DNA of 64,000 nucleotides from SAR324 cluster bacterium (GTDB lineage: Bacteria; SAR324; NAC60-12). Where the stretch lies: NCBI GenBank assembly GCA_015232315.1, contig JADFZZ010000017.1:31674-95673 (forward strand), in the 5' to 3' direction. Within the stretch, counting starts at the first letter, position 1. Each line of letters opens with the position of its first letter. Both the position numbers and the translations under genes were made by a program. Shown here piece after piece: positions 51,220 through 61,690 of the stretch. Under the pieces are notes generated by a model. The model saw only the letters and a list, made by a program, of their open reading frames with translations, was not told where the DNA came from and did no database searches.

Positions 51220-54200
51220 ATGACACATTCGATTCGTTTTGATTTGTTATTTCCTTATGCGATCGCACCGTTGCTGACCTTGGTGGTTTCGATCTTTCTT
51301 GTTTCACTCACGATCCGGGTGGGGAAGCATGTTCGTGAAAATCAGCTTTTTACCCTTCTGGTACTCAATTTCGCGTTGTACAATCTGGATCTGTTTATCC
51401 GCACTTTGTTGACGTCTCCTGTGGCAGTGCTGACCATTTCACGATTACAGCACATCAGTTTTGTGTATTTTATTCCGTTACTGCTGCATTTTTCATGGGA
51501 AATTCTGGGAATTCGTGATCGTAAAAAAACGCTGTACACCGCCTACGGCTTCAGTGCGGTGATCATGCTGTTCACCCAGTCAGAATATTATCTCAGTGGC
51601 GTCAACCTATATTTTTTCGGTTATTTTTCACAGAGTGGTCCGCTTCTCAAAATTTATGCGACTGTCGCACTGGCTGTTTCGATCTATGCCTTGTGGCTTC
51701 TGGTGCGGGGGTATCAGAAATCCAGCAACCGGGAAGAGCGCCTCAAACTGAAATTTGTCATTTCAGGAGTGTTTTCGAATGCGTTTCTGACGCTTGGCAA
51801 TCTGTTCCCCACGATGGGGATTGCGGTCTATCCTCCGGGAAATTTGGGCTTTATTCCGTTGCTGCTCATGGCTTACGGCATTTTGCAGCACAACATTCTG
51901 GACACTGCGAAAAGCTGGTTTTATCGGGGCTACGTGCCACGAGTCATTACCGGTTTCGTCTGGTTGCCCACCGCTTTTTGCCTGCTGTTCCTGCTGTTCA
52001 GTGGCGAAGGTGTGTTTCCTGAACAAATCCTCGACAAGGTCTTTCCCTGGCTCATTCCCTCTTTGTTGTCATGCCTTGTGAGTTTGGGGCTTGCGTCCTT
52101 CAGTTTTTTGAAAGGAAAACGGGATGTCGAAACCCTGTTGTTTGGTGTGTTGTGTACGCTGTGGGGGTGGTTGAGTCTGGATAAAATCATGGAGGGCTTG
52201 TTTCTTCAGGAATTGATGGCTCTCCGGTTCACCCGGTTTGCCCATTTTTTCCTTGTTTACCAGCTCGGCGTTTACACCCATCTGGTCTATTCCGTCACAC
52301 GCAATCCTGACCGTCTGCTGGTCCGTGCCTGCTATGTCGCAAGTGTGCTGCTGATGTTTCTCACTCAGACAACGCACTATTATCAGGATTCCATGTATCA
52401 GTATTTTTTTGGATATTTCGGCCAGGGGAACTGGGCTTTCCAATTTTTCGGGGGAGTTGGTCTGGCCCTCATCTTATGGAACAGTGTGTTACTGTTCCGG
52501 GCATGGCGGAAAACGGCAGAATCAGCCGAAAAAATTCGTCTCGTATTTCTTTTCACAGGAACAATGATCACCGCTGTTTTGAATCTGGGAAATATTCCGG
52601 CGACAAAAGGTGTGGAACTGTATCCGCTCGGGAACTTTTCTTTTGTGGCCATCCTGATCATGGCGTATGGGATTTTCAGGCATGATATCCTGGAAATCAG
52701 CGATTACGCGCGTGAAAAAACACTGAGATTGTTTTCCCTGGGTGGACTCGGAGTGATTTATGCGGCCTTATTGATTGCCGCGGGAAATGTGATCGCAGAA
52801 TATTCTTTTTTTGAAATTCTGGCAGGCATTTATCCCTATGGCATTCCCCCGTTGATCTCGTTTCTCATGTGTCTGTTTCTGTCCTTTGTTTCCATCAGGG
52901 CCGGTTATCTCAGCATGGAATCCATTCTGTTCAGTCTGATCTGTGTGATTTATGGATTTCTCAGCATGGAAATCCTGCTGACCGGGATTGTCTTCGAACC
53001 TGAATTTGCCCTGAAGATCATCAGGCTCGATCATTTTTTTCTGGTTTACATGATCGGACTGAATGTGCATCTGTCTTACAGACTGGCAAAGCGTCATCAG
53101 GAAAATCGATGGATTATCTACTTTTTTTACGCAGTCAGTGTGGTGTTATCCCTATTTACCCAGACCGATTGGTATATCCAGGAAGTAACACGGTATTATT
53201 GGGGGTTTTATCCACGTCAGTATTTGATGTTCAACGTGTTCTGTGTGTTTCTGGCGGTGGGGCTGGTGGTGGTTTGTCGCTGTTATTATCAGGCCTGGAG
53301 GCAATCCCGTGAAAATCACCAGAAACGAACATTCCTGTTTTTTCTGGGAGGTTCCCTCATCACGATGTTGCTGAATCTGGGCGACATTCCGGCTGTGTAC
53401 GGCATTGAAATCTATCCGCTCGGGAACTTTTCGTTTCTGGCTGTGGGTTTCATGGCCTATGGTCTGCTCAACCGCTATATTCAGGAAGTGCTGTATTTTA
53501 CCCGCAGTATCATTCATCAATTCGTGTTTCTCCTGCTCCTCATGACCCTTGTCATCGGGTGCTATATCACCTTGAGAGTTCATACAGAAATTCTGTCGTT
53601 GATCATTGCGACGCTGGCGGTTCGAGTGTTGTTTCAGGTAAGCCGCACCAGTATCGACGCTGTTCTGGACTTATTGTTTCCCTCAGCCAGATATGACATG
53701 GAACGGGTTCTGGGTGAAACCCGTGTGGAGTTGTCTCTGGCACTGACACCGGAAAACATCTGTGATGTGTTGATACCCCGATTCCTGTATCACCTGGAGG
53801 CTGACTCATGCTGGATTATTTTTGCGGACAAGGGTGCTCTTTCGTTCAAGGGAAATATTTATGTCAAACCGGACGCGACCAGAAAATACCGTTTTTCATC
53901 AAGGACGAGACAGACCTGGCCCTATGTTTCCAGAGAGGAAGTACAGATCAACGCTGAACATCCCCTTGTCATGGCCTTGTATGAAAAACAGAGTCTGATG
54001 ATTCAGGAAAAGATGGATGAATGGCTCAGACAGAATCGTATCCGAATCCAGGGAGGGGATATTCTGTCTGAAACCGCCCTGGTCTCACCTGTCTTTTTTC
54101 AGGGGGCGATGGCCTGTGTTCTGGGTCTCGAAACCAAAGCGAACGGGCAGTTGTATTCACGGGAAGAACAACATTTTCTGCGGGCGATTTCTTTTCAGTT

Positions 54201-57069
54201 GGGGTCTGTGATTGAAAATGTCAATCTGGTGCGTTCACTGGAAGAACGCATTCAGATCAGAACCTGGGATCTGCAGGAAGCCCGCAACCGGTTGACGCAT
54301 TTGAATGAGGTGATTCAGGCGGTTAATTCAACGCTCGATCTCGACGAAGTGATGAACAAGGTCATGAAGGCCCTGCAGGAGGTATTTCTTTTTGATCAGA
54401 TCGGAATTCTCCTGCCTGACGAGGAGGGCGAAAACCTGATTTTTCATCAACTGTATGGCACAGGTCTTTCTGCTGAGGATCGGGCTGATCTCCGGAGTTG
54501 TTCCTTTCCGCTCGATGGCGAACACGCCAGTTGGGTGGGAGAATGTTACCAAACCCGGAAACCTGTCTATGTCAGCCGGATCAGGGAAGACAGTGTGGAA
54601 CATTTCATGGCCTCTGATCAACGATTCCATCAGGTTTCCAGGGCGCAATCCTATATTTTTTTCCCGTTGACCGTACAGAATCATTCCATCGGTGTGATCC
54701 ACTTCGGGCATTCGCAATTGTTTTTTGAATTATCGCAGGAACGGATCGAATCCATCCAGCAGTATGTGCTTCAAATCGCCGCGGCCATCCAGAACGCGTT
54801 GCAGTATGAACAGAGCCAAAACCAGCAACGGGAATTGACTGAAGCCCATAACAACATTAAACTTCAACGGGGAGAATTGGCCAAAACGCTCAAACTCACC
54901 CAGCGTCATGAACAGGAACTTTCCCGTTTGTATCATTTGATGGACGCGGCCAACTCATCCCTCCGGCATCAAGACATTCTGAAAGCGTTTTTTGATTATG
55001 CGCTGGAAGAGAATTACCCCTTTGATGGTTTGATGCTGCATGTGCTGGAACCGCATACGGAAACGCTCAAATTATCCACAGTTTACGCGCTGGTTCCTGA
55101 AGCACAGTTGCTGGAGAATAAACATGAACGCTTCAATATTCCCATGAACCAGACAGGCGGAATGTTCCACACCACCTTGAACTGTGCCAAACCGCAATTC
55201 ATTGTGCGCCCGGAACCTGACGAAAGGCCAGAGTTTTATGAGGTGCCGACGCATCGGCATTTCTTTGAAGAAGGCTTGATGGCATCCATGCTGATGTATC
55301 CTCTGCTACAAAAGAATCAATCCTTCGGACTGCTGTCATTTTTCACACATTCACTCAAACTCAACGTGACAGAATCCAGAATCGCAACCATTGAACGCTA
55401 TGTTCAAACCATCACCTCCGGATTGCACAATGCGTATCTTTATGAACAAAGTCAGCAGGATCGTGAGGAAATCAGCCGCATGAACCATCTGATCCGTACT
55501 GTCAACGCGACCTTGGATCTGGATGAAGTCATGACAGTGTTTGCCGAGGTTCTTGAAGAAATTTTCAGGTTTGACCAGATCGGTATCTGGATTGTTAAAG
55601 AGGCTGAACAACAATTGGAACTGGTCAAATATTATGGTGTCAGCGCCAATTATAATTTTCAGGAACAACTGTCAAAGGTTCAAATGCCGTTAGTGCCCAA
55701 TCACAGTCTGGTGTGTGAAACTCTGCTGAAAAACAGGTTGTCGTGTGTGTCACCCATCACCCCCGAACTCCTGGAAGCCTTCACACCGACAGACCGTTTA
55801 TTTCATGAAATTGCCGGTGCGCAGGCTTATCTGCTGTATCCGCTCAATATTCAGATGCGTACCTTTGGTGTTCTGGTTTTCGCCAGAACAGACGCGCCGT
55901 TCACGCTCACCGGTTTTCAACAGCAGACTATCCAGCGTTATGTCAATCAACTGGCCAATGCCATGTATAACGCAGAACTTTATGAACAAAGCCAAAAAGA
56001 CCGTGCCGCCAGCCAATACAATGCGCTACAACGTGAAAAGGCCTTACAGGAACTGGGACTTCAACATCAACAACTTCAGGACGCACAAGTCCAACTGGTG
56101 CAATCGGAAAAAATGGCTCTGCTCGGATCGCTGGTGGCTGGTGTGGCCCATGAAATCAATACCCCGGCTGGTGCGATCCAGGCCGCGATTCAGGAAATTG
56201 ATCAGGATTATGTCGAGCTCCTGTCAGGGATGAGCCAGATTTTGAGAAATCTGCCCGTGGAACAATGGGATGTTTATTTTCAGGCCTGTCAGACCATTTT
56301 AACCTTCAATCAGGAATTGACCACCCGTGAACAACGGCAAATCGCGTCAGGTATTCAGGGGCCGATGGCGGACGCCGGGATTTCTGAAGCAAGAGTCTGG
56401 GCCAGAGATCTGGCAATGGTAGGCTTCAGCGGGGAGAGTATTCCGCCTTTTTTACCATTGTTTCAAAGTGCTGTCGGTGAGACGATTCAGCAATCGTTGC
56501 GGCAACTGGGTCTGAGCAGGATTCATGTTCGCAACATTAAAATCGCGGTGGACCGCATCACACAACTGGTCAAGGCGTTCAAGCATCACGCCCGGCTTGA
56601 TTCATCGCAATGGATTGAAACAGATCTGAAACATGATCTGGAAAACACAATGGTGATCCTGCGGAATAAATGGAAACACGGCATTATCGTCCACAGGGAA
56701 TATGCCGAATTGCCCCCGGTACGCTGTAATGCGGATCAACTCAATCAGGTATGGACCAATCTGATACACAATGCCATTCAGGCCATGAATGGGAAAGGGG
56801 AACTGATTATACGGCTTCAACGAGATCAGGAACGGGTGTTTGTGGAAATTGAAGACAGCGGACCTGGCATCCCTCATGAAATCCAGAACCGGATTTTTGA
56901 GCCGTTTTTCACCACCAAAGCCAAAGGTGAAGGCACTGGTCTGGGTTTGAGCATCTGCAAAGAAATCATCGAACGGCATCAAGGCTTGATTCGGGTGGAC
57001 TCTGTTCCGGGAAAAACCTGTTTTCATGTCGAGATTCCACTGACTATGCAAGAGGACTCTGAAAAATAA
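51220..57069 (+). CDS. Giant sensor histidine kinase with triplicated membrane module and four GAF-type domains
   Basis: A 1949-residue protein. Residues 1-770 hold three consecutive copies of a 7- or 8-helix histidine-kinase sensor module. Each copy has FTQ with a Tyr pair, a FGY/GFY turn and YPxGN followed by MAYG (near residues 203, 468 and 731, a period of about 264). Residues about 810-1000 look like a GAF-type domain, and about 1050-1215, 1250-1420 and 1440-1620 are three more GAF-like units linked by YEQSQ coiled coils. The kinase core has GSLVAGVAHEINTPAGAI (His1644), then QVWTNLIHNAIQAM, DSGPGIP and GTGLGLSIC. The catalytic core is intact. The partner regulator may be the divergent one at 57.2 kb. 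Confidence 0.9.
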   Translation: MTHSIRFDLLFPYAIAPLLTLVVSIFLVSLTIRVGKHVRENQLFTLLVLNFALYNLDLFIRTLLTSPVAVLTISRLQHISFVYFIPLLLHFSWEILGIRDRKKTLYTAYGFSAVIMLFTQSEYYLSGVNLYFFGYFSQSGPLLKIYATVALAVSIYALWLLVRGYQKSSNREERLKLKFVISGVFSNAFLTLGNLFPTMGIAVYPPGNLGFIPLLLMAYGILQHNILDTAKSWFYRGYVPRVITGFVWLPTAFCLLFLLFSGEGVFPEQILDKVFPWLIPSLLSCLVSLGLASFSFLKGKRDVETLLFGVLCTLWGWLSLDKIMEGLFLQELMALRFTRFAHFFLVYQLGVYTHLVYSVTRNPDRLLVRACYVASVLLMFLTQTTHYYQDSMYQYFFGYFGQGNWAFQFFGGVGLALILWNSVLLFRAWRKTAESAEKIRLVFLFTGTMITAVLNLGNIPATKGVELYPLGNFSFVAILIMAYGIFRHDILEISDYAREKTLRLFSLGGLGVIYAALLIAAGNVIAEYSFFEILAGIYPYGIPPLISFLMCLFLSFVSIRAGYLSMESILFSLICVIYGFLSMEILLTGIVFEPEFALKIIRLDHFFLVYMIGLNVHLSYRLAKRHQENRWIIYFFYAVSVVLSLFTQTDWYIQEVTRYYWGFYPRQYLMFNVFCVFLAVGLVVVCRCYYQAWRQSRENHQKRTFLFFLGGSLITMLLNLGDIPAVYGIEIYPLGNFSFLAVGFMAYGLLNRYIQEVLYFTRSIIHQFVFLLLLMTLVIGCYITLRVHTEILSLIIATLAVRVLFQVSRTSIDAVLDLLFPSARYDMERVLGETRVELSLALTPENICDVLIPRFLYHLEADSCWIIFADKGALSFKGNIYVKPDATRKYRFSSRTRQTWPYVSREEVQINAEHPLVMALYEKQSLMIQEKMDEWLRQNRIRIQGGDILSETALVSPVFFQGAMACVLGLETKANGQLYSREEQHFLRAISFQLGSVIENVNLVRSLEERIQIRTWDLQEARNRLTHLNEVIQAVNSTLDLDEVMNKVMKALQEVFLFDQIGILLPDEEGENLIFHQLYGTGLSAEDRADLRSCSFPLDGEHASWVGECYQTRKPVYVSRIREDSVEHFMASDQRFHQVSRAQSYIFFPLTVQNHSIGVIHFGHSQLFFELSQERIESIQQYVLQIAAAIQNALQYEQSQNQQRELTEAHNNIKLQRGELAKTLKLTQRHEQELSRLYHLMDAANSSLRHQDILKAFFDYALEENYPFDGLMLHVLEPHTETLKLSTVYALVPEAQLLENKHERFNIPMNQTGGMFHTTLNCAKPQFIVRPEPDERPEFYEVPTHRHFFEEGLMASMLMYPLLQKNQSFGLLSFFTHSLKLNVTESRIATIERYVQTITSGLHNAYLYEQSQQDREEISRMNHLIRTVNATLDLDEVMTVFAEVLEEIFRFDQIGIWIVKEAEQQLELVKYYGVSANYNFQEQLSKVQMPLVPNHSLVCETLLKNRLSCVSPITPELLEAFTPTDRLFHEIAGAQAYLLYPLNIQMRTFGVLVFARTDAPFTLTGFQQQTIQRYVNQLANAMYNAELYEQSQKDRAASQYNALQREKALQELGLQHQQLQDAQVQLVQSEKMALLGSLVAGVAHEINTPAGAIQAAIQEIDQDYVELLSGMSQILRNLPVEQWDVYFQACQTILTFNQELTTREQRQIASGIQGPMADAGISEARVWARDLAMVGFSGESIPPFLPLFQSAVGETIQQSLRQLGLSRIHVRNIKIAVDRITQLVKAFKHHARLDSSQWIETDLKHDLENTMVILRNKWKHGIIVHREYAELPPVRCNADQLNQVWTNLIHNAIQAMNGKGELIIRLQRDQERVFVEIEDSGPGIPHEIQNRIFEPFFTTKAKGEGTGLGLSICKEIIERHQGLIRVDSVPGKTCFHVEIPLTMQEDSEK

Positions 57070-57124
57070 TTTCATCAACATAATGTTGGACTTTGAACAT
57101 TTTACACCTGTGGGCAGTGGTTCC

Positions 57125-57192
57125 AAAATCTCTTGATTTCAGCTTCATTGGGAGGTTATCGGAGCCTTCCCCTAAATCCGTTATCATCAGAA
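57125..57192 (+). repeat. 68-bp dispersed repeat, copy 2
   Basis: Near-identical to 47097-47164 in the same orientation. It sits in the 146-base gap between the giant kinase and the convergent response regulator. Confidence 0.6.
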
Positions 57193-57215
57193 GAACTCAA
57201 CAACCCTTCCATCCC

Positions 57216-57968
57216 TCAGTGTTTTTTGCATTGCTCCAGCATGTGGCTCAATTGCTGTTTGGTGCTGGAATGTTCCGGCATGTGTTGCAATACAAATTCT
57301 ACGGTGCCGAAAATGAGGGCCATTTTCGGTTTTTCCGGAAACGTGGGCAACGATAAATATCGATCCATCGTTCGGCTACTGAGGGAGCCATTGGCGTGTT
57401 TAGTCACATTCCACATCCCGGATTTCAAGGCCAGGTCGCCTTTCTTTTCCCCTGTGAGATTTTCCCAGCACAACACAGCCATGTTCAACGTATTCACCAG
57501 CAGTTGACGATGATGGCCACTCTTCCGGGAATGATCCGCTACGCCCCCGGAAGAGGGTTCACTGACGATTTTCAGTTTCTTGCTGTATTCATGGGCCCGC
57601 TCCACTCGCGCCAGTAAATCCCTCAGTTCAAACGGTTTGATGAGATAGTCCGTGGCGCCGAGCCTCAGGGCTTCTTCCAGGTCCCGGGCCTGATCCCTGG
57701 CCGATATGACCAGAATGGGGATATAGCGGAACCGCTCCATTTCACGAAAATGGGCAATCAGCCGTAATCCGGCATCGGTTCCAGAGGGCATCATCAGATC
57801 GGTAATGATGAGATGCGGCATCGGGATACGGTCCAGCATCCGGAGGGTGTCCTCGTAATCCTCGGCTTCCCACACGCGAGCCTGGGCATAGGTCGTCAAA
57901 TCGATCTTGAGTCCCAGACGGGTGTCGGGATTGTCCTCGATCAGCAAAATGCGTTTTTGTTGTTTCAT
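57216..57968 (-). CDS. Response regulator with unrecognised C-terminal domain
   Basis: The start MKQQKRILLIEDNPDTRLG is used (57968), overlapping the stop of the sensor kinase upstream as ATGA. The 250-residue protein has an intact receiver: EDNPD acidic pair, LIITDLMMPSGTD with the phosphorylated Asp, LVISARDQ and DYLIKPFELRDLL. Residues about 140-250 form a helical output domain (LLVNTLNMAVLCWENLTGEKKGDLALKSGMW) that is not a standard DNA-binding type, although it could fold as a winged helix. It is surely the partner of the propeller kinase with which it overlaps. Confidence 0.85.
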   Translation of the reverse strand: MKQQKRILLIEDNPDTRLGLKIDLTTYAQARVWEAEDYEDTLRMLDRIPMPHLIITDLMMPSGTDAGLRLIAHFREMERFRYIPILVISARDQARDLEEALRLGATDYLIKPFELRDLLARVERAHEYSKKLKIVSEPSSGGVADHSRKSGHHRQLLVNTLNMAVLCWENLTGEKKGDLALKSGMWNVTKHANGSLSSRTMDRYLSLPTFPEKPKMALIFGTVEFVLQHMPEHSSTKQQLSHMLEQCKKH

Positions 57969-60900
57969 GCTTCCTGTTGCCAAAGTTTGAGAGAAAACCA
58001 GAAGGTCGAACCTTCTCCTTTCACGGATTCCACGCCAATCCGTCCGTTCATCTGTTTCAGGCGGGCCTGAACAATCGCCAATCCCAACCCGGTCCCCGGA
58101 GTGCCAAGCACATCCTGAGCCCTGCGAAAACGAGTGAAAAGAGTTTTCAAGGCGTGTTCATCCATGCCGATGCCGGTATCCTTCACTTTAAAAATCACTT
58201 CCTGATCCGCACGTTCACAACTCAGGGTGATCCGTCCGGATGGGGTGTATTGATAGGCATTGGTGATCAGATTGCACAGAATATCTTCCAGATAAAAAGG
58301 ATTGGCCCAAACTTCAAGCTCTTGATCTGTCGGGCAGTAGCTCAAAATCACTTCCGGTTTCCTCAGCAGTTCCGTCAGACTCAAGGCCTGTTGAACAATC
58401 AGATCCACGTTCACCGGAAACAATTCGACAGGCAGATCCTCCCGGAGTTTGGAGAGTTCCAGAAACTGGGCAATCAATCGTGCCATTTTCCGGGCATTCT
58501 GTTCCAGAATATCCAGGTAACGCCGTTGAGAGATTTTGGGACGGACACACTGCACGCCATCCGTCAGAAATCGGGAAAACCGGACGATGTTGTCCACTGG
58601 GGTTCGCAATTCATGAGAAATGTTTTGCAAAAACTCCTGTCGGGCCTGCAACTCTTTTTTTCGTTCAGTGATATCCCGTAAAATCAGTAGCCACGAATCC
58701 TCCGGCATTTGCCGCAACGGGGCGGCATGGGCTTCGATCGCCTTACGATCCGTGGGAGTGCGGATGATGATTTCAAACGGAACACCGGCCTGGATCTGTT
58801 GATGGAACCATTCCACCGGTTGTTCAATCCCGGACAGGTCCAGCCATTCCAGAAAGGACTCTGGAGGCACATCTGCTTCCACAAGACGGGTTGCGGCGGA
58901 ATTATAGAACAGGACCAGCCCTTGTTGGATCAGGACCACGCCATCCGGGGATTTTTCCACCAGTCGGGCATAGCGTTCCTGACTCTGCTTCAACGCTTCG
59001 GAGGTTCGCCACAAATCCTGATAACGGATGGACAGTTCCTGATCCATGGATTCACGAATCTTATCCGCGTTGCTGAGTTTTTCCTCCTGAACCGTGATCT
59101 CTTTTGCCAGTTGTTGCCGGGAACGTTCGACCTTCAGGAATTTTCTGAAAACATACCAGAACAGCGCCCCCAGCAGACTCAACCCGATGCCGCCGCGAAA
59201 CCACCAGGTTCGCCAATAAGGAGGAATGACAGTGACAGTGATTTTCCGGTCAGTCCAGACATCATTGGAATTGCTCCCACGGACCAGAAGGGTATGGCGG
59301 CCTCCCGGCAAATGAGGATAAAACCCATAACGTCTGGTGCCGCTGTCATGCCAGGCGGTGTCGATCCCATCCAGAAAATAGGACAACCGGTTCTTTTCGG
59401 GATTGGTATATTCCAGCACCGAAAATTCAAATTCCATCGAGTCCTCGGGCCATTGCAGAATAATATGGTCCTGTTGATAGAGGGGGAGTCTGGAGGGTTC
59501 TCCATTGATTTTCAGGGAGGTCATGACCACTTGGGGGGGATGGCTGTTTTCTTTCATCCGCAACGGAACCACCCGATTGAGACCATTGAGGCCGCCAAAC
59601 CAGAGGATACCATCGGGCTGACGGGCATGAGCGAAATAATAGAACACATTGTCCTGCAATCCGTCTTCCTTGAAATAGTTGTGAAACCTCTGAATTTGCG
59701 GATCAAACCGGGAAAGACCGTTTTTGGTGCTGATCCAGAGCAATCGATCCTGCCCTTCATAAATTCCATAGGCATTGTTCACCGGCAAACCATCCCCGGT
59801 CGAAAAATTTTGAAACATCCCGGTTTCCGGAAAAAACCGGCTCAAACCGCTTTCGGTTCCCAGCCACATCCTGCCGATGCTGTCCGAGGAGACCATGTTC
59901 ACCTGATCATCCGCCAGACTGTTCGCCGCCTGTGGATCATGCCGATACTGCCTGAAGGTCTGGCGCTGTTTATCAAAAACCAGCAGGCCGTTCCCTTGGG
60001 ATCCCAGCCAAAGGCGTCCTTGAGAGTCTTCATGAATACGATTGATTTTATTGGAATTGACTGTTTGCGGCAGAAAATTTTGAGGAAGAAATGCGCTGAA
60101 TTGTTGAGTTTGCGTATCCACTCGCACCAAACCGCTTTCATATCCGGCAAGCCAGAGAAGTTGCGGCTGTTCTTGATCCTGATGGATTTGATTGATGAAT
60201 TGGCTACGAGGATATCCTTGGGGGGAGTCGGGATCATGACGCCAATGTTTCACATAGACACCGTTTTGCGGATCAAACACGCTGAGAATGCTTTCATTCA
60301 GATTGATCGAACCCACCCACAAGCGCCCCCTGTCGTCCTCGTTGATGGCTGTGACAATCGGAAATTCCAGGGACGCACCGGCATGATCCAGGATCGCGGG
60401 CGGGTATCGGGTGAACCGTTCCGTGACTGGATCAAAGCGGTTGAATCCGCTATTCGTGCCGATCCAGACTTGTTGCGTATGATCGGGAAAAATCGCGAAG
60501 ATGACGTTACTGCCGAGCGTGGTCGGGTCCCGTTCATCATGCTGGTACAAGTCAAAGTTCCTGGTGATGCCTTTGTAAATTTTACCGGACAGACAAAACA
60601 CCCAGGGAATATCCGATGAATCGACCACAATATTTTGTGGATTGATGCAATGCGTGATGTTGGTCGGCTTGACCATCGTGCCGGGATGATTCGCGTTTTG
60701 CGGGTCCACCTCGTAAATCATGCCTTGACGCGAGATCAGCCAGACCGTGCCTTGAGACGTGGCGGTCAAGGCCGCGATCTGTGCCGGATGCGTGGAAAAG
60801 CGGTTTTGTTCGTCATCCATCCGCGTGAATTGTAGGGTCGCAGGGTCCATTTTCCAAAGGGCACGTTCGGTGAGGACCCACAAAAAGCCGCTTCGATCTC

Positions 60901-61639
60901 TGACCAAGTCCTTTATTTTTTCGCCGCCCGGGAGGGTCGGATCATCCGGAGCAAGGAACAAGCGGGTGAACTCCTGCTTTGCAGGATCGAATCGGTTCAG
61001 CCCCTGATGGGTGCCGATCCAGAGAACGCCTGCCGCGTCTTCCACAATCGCGGTGATATGATTGTCACTGAGTGAAGTCGGGATATCGGCGGAATGCGTG
61101 TAAGTTTCAAAATGTCCGGTGGCGGGTTCCAACCGGAACAAGCCCCCCTGTTCGCCGCCAAACCAGAGGATTCCGTGTGAATCCTGAAACATCGCCAGAA
61201 TGTAATCGTCCTTGATATCTTCACCGGGTTGGGATTGGGATGGACGAAAATTTCTGAACAGTCCCGTCGATTTATCCATTCTGTCCAAACCCTGGTAGGA
61301 ACCAAACCAGAGGGCATCCCTGGATTCATGGACGGTGCGGACAAACTCATCCGAAATCGAACCGGGACTTTTCGGATAATGAATCAGCTTGACGCCGTCA
61401 TACCGATACAAGCCTATGGACGTTCCCAACCAGAAAAAGCCCTTTTCATCCTGCATCACATCCAAAATCAGCCCTCCCAAGGACAACACCTGTTCCCATT
61501 GGAGAGGCCGGGACTCGGCGCGAAGTCCGTTTCCCGCCAACCCGCACAGACAGATTCCCCAATACAGGACGCGTGTCAGGAACGATCGAAAAATAAAATG
61601 GTGTAAAAATGGTCCGGTTGTGGGTTTGCGGTTCCTCAT
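57965..61639 (-). CDS. Two-component sensor kinase with Reg_prop beta-propeller
   Basis: The start ATG at 61639 has GAGGG about six bases upstream. The 1224-residue protein has a signal peptide, then about 14 Reg_prop repeats of the form GxxWxGTxxGLxRFDP (residues about 45-700) that build two 7-bladed propellers, then a Y_Y_Y domain (LDGIDTAWHDSGTRRYGFYPHLPGG). A transmembrane helix follows, then a coiled coil, a PAS domain (QSQERYARLVEKSPDGVVLI), HisKA with FLQNISHELRTPVDNIV, and HATPase with NLITNAYQYTP, DTGIGMD and GTGLGLAIV. This layout is common in sensors of oligosaccharides. Unlike the hybrid forms it lacks fused receiver and AraC domains; the receiver is the overlapping downstream gene. 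Confidence 0.92.
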   Translation of the reverse strand: MRNRKPTTGPFLHHFIFRSFLTRVLYWGICLCGLAGNGLRAESRPLQWEQVLSLGGLILDVMQDEKGFFWLGTSIGLYRYDGVKLIHYPKSPGSISDEFVRTVHESRDALWFGSYQGLDRMDKSTGLFRNFRPSQSQPGEDIKDDYILAMFQDSHGILWFGGEQGGLFRLEPATGHFETYTHSADIPTSLSDNHITAIVEDAAGVLWIGTHQGLNRFDPAKQEFTRLFLAPDDPTLPGGEKIKDLVRDRSGFLWVLTERALWKMDPATLQFTRMDDEQNRFSTHPAQIAALTATSQGTVWLISRQGMIYEVDPQNANHPGTMVKPTNITHCINPQNIVVDSSDIPWVFCLSGKIYKGITRNFDLYQHDERDPTTLGSNVIFAIFPDHTQQVWIGTNSGFNRFDPVTERFTRYPPAILDHAGASLEFPIVTAINEDDRGRLWVGSINLNESILSVFDPQNGVYVKHWRHDPDSPQGYPRSQFINQIHQDQEQPQLLWLAGYESGLVRVDTQTQQFSAFLPQNFLPQTVNSNKINRIHEDSQGRLWLGSQGNGLLVFDKQRQTFRQYRHDPQAANSLADDQVNMVSSDSIGRMWLGTESGLSRFFPETGMFQNFSTGDGLPVNNAYGIYEGQDRLLWISTKNGLSRFDPQIQRFHNYFKEDGLQDNVFYYFAHARQPDGILWFGGLNGLNRVVPLRMKENSHPPQVVMTSLKINGEPSRLPLYQQDHIILQWPEDSMEFEFSVLEYTNPEKNRLSYFLDGIDTAWHDSGTRRYGFYPHLPGGRHTLLVRGSNSNDVWTDRKITVTVIPPYWRTWWFRGGIGLSLLGALFWYVFRKFLKVERSRQQLAKEITVQEEKLSNADKIRESMDQELSIRYQDLWRTSEALKQSQERYARLVEKSPDGVVLIQQGLVLFYNSAATRLVEADVPPESFLEWLDLSGIEQPVEWFHQQIQAGVPFEIIIRTPTDRKAIEAHAAPLRQMPEDSWLLILRDITERKKELQARQEFLQNISHELRTPVDNIVRFSRFLTDGVQCVRPKISQRRYLDILEQNARKMARLIAQFLELSKLREDLPVELFPVNVDLIVQQALSLTELLRKPEVILSYCPTDQELEVWANPFYLEDILCNLITNAYQYTPSGRITLSCERADQEVIFKVKDTGIGMDEHALKTLFTRFRRAQDVLGTPGTGLGLAIVQARLKQMNGRIGVESVKGEGSTFWFSLKLWQQEA

Positions 61640-61690
61640 AAGTTCCCTCTGACTCAATCCTTCCCTCCAGGGTGTTTCCCATCATGATGT

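Noticed and set aside
58709..60619. 636-codon + strand frame opposite the propeller kinase
   Set aside because: Antisense shadow of a repeat-rich coding region; the minus frame has complete sensor and kinase domains.
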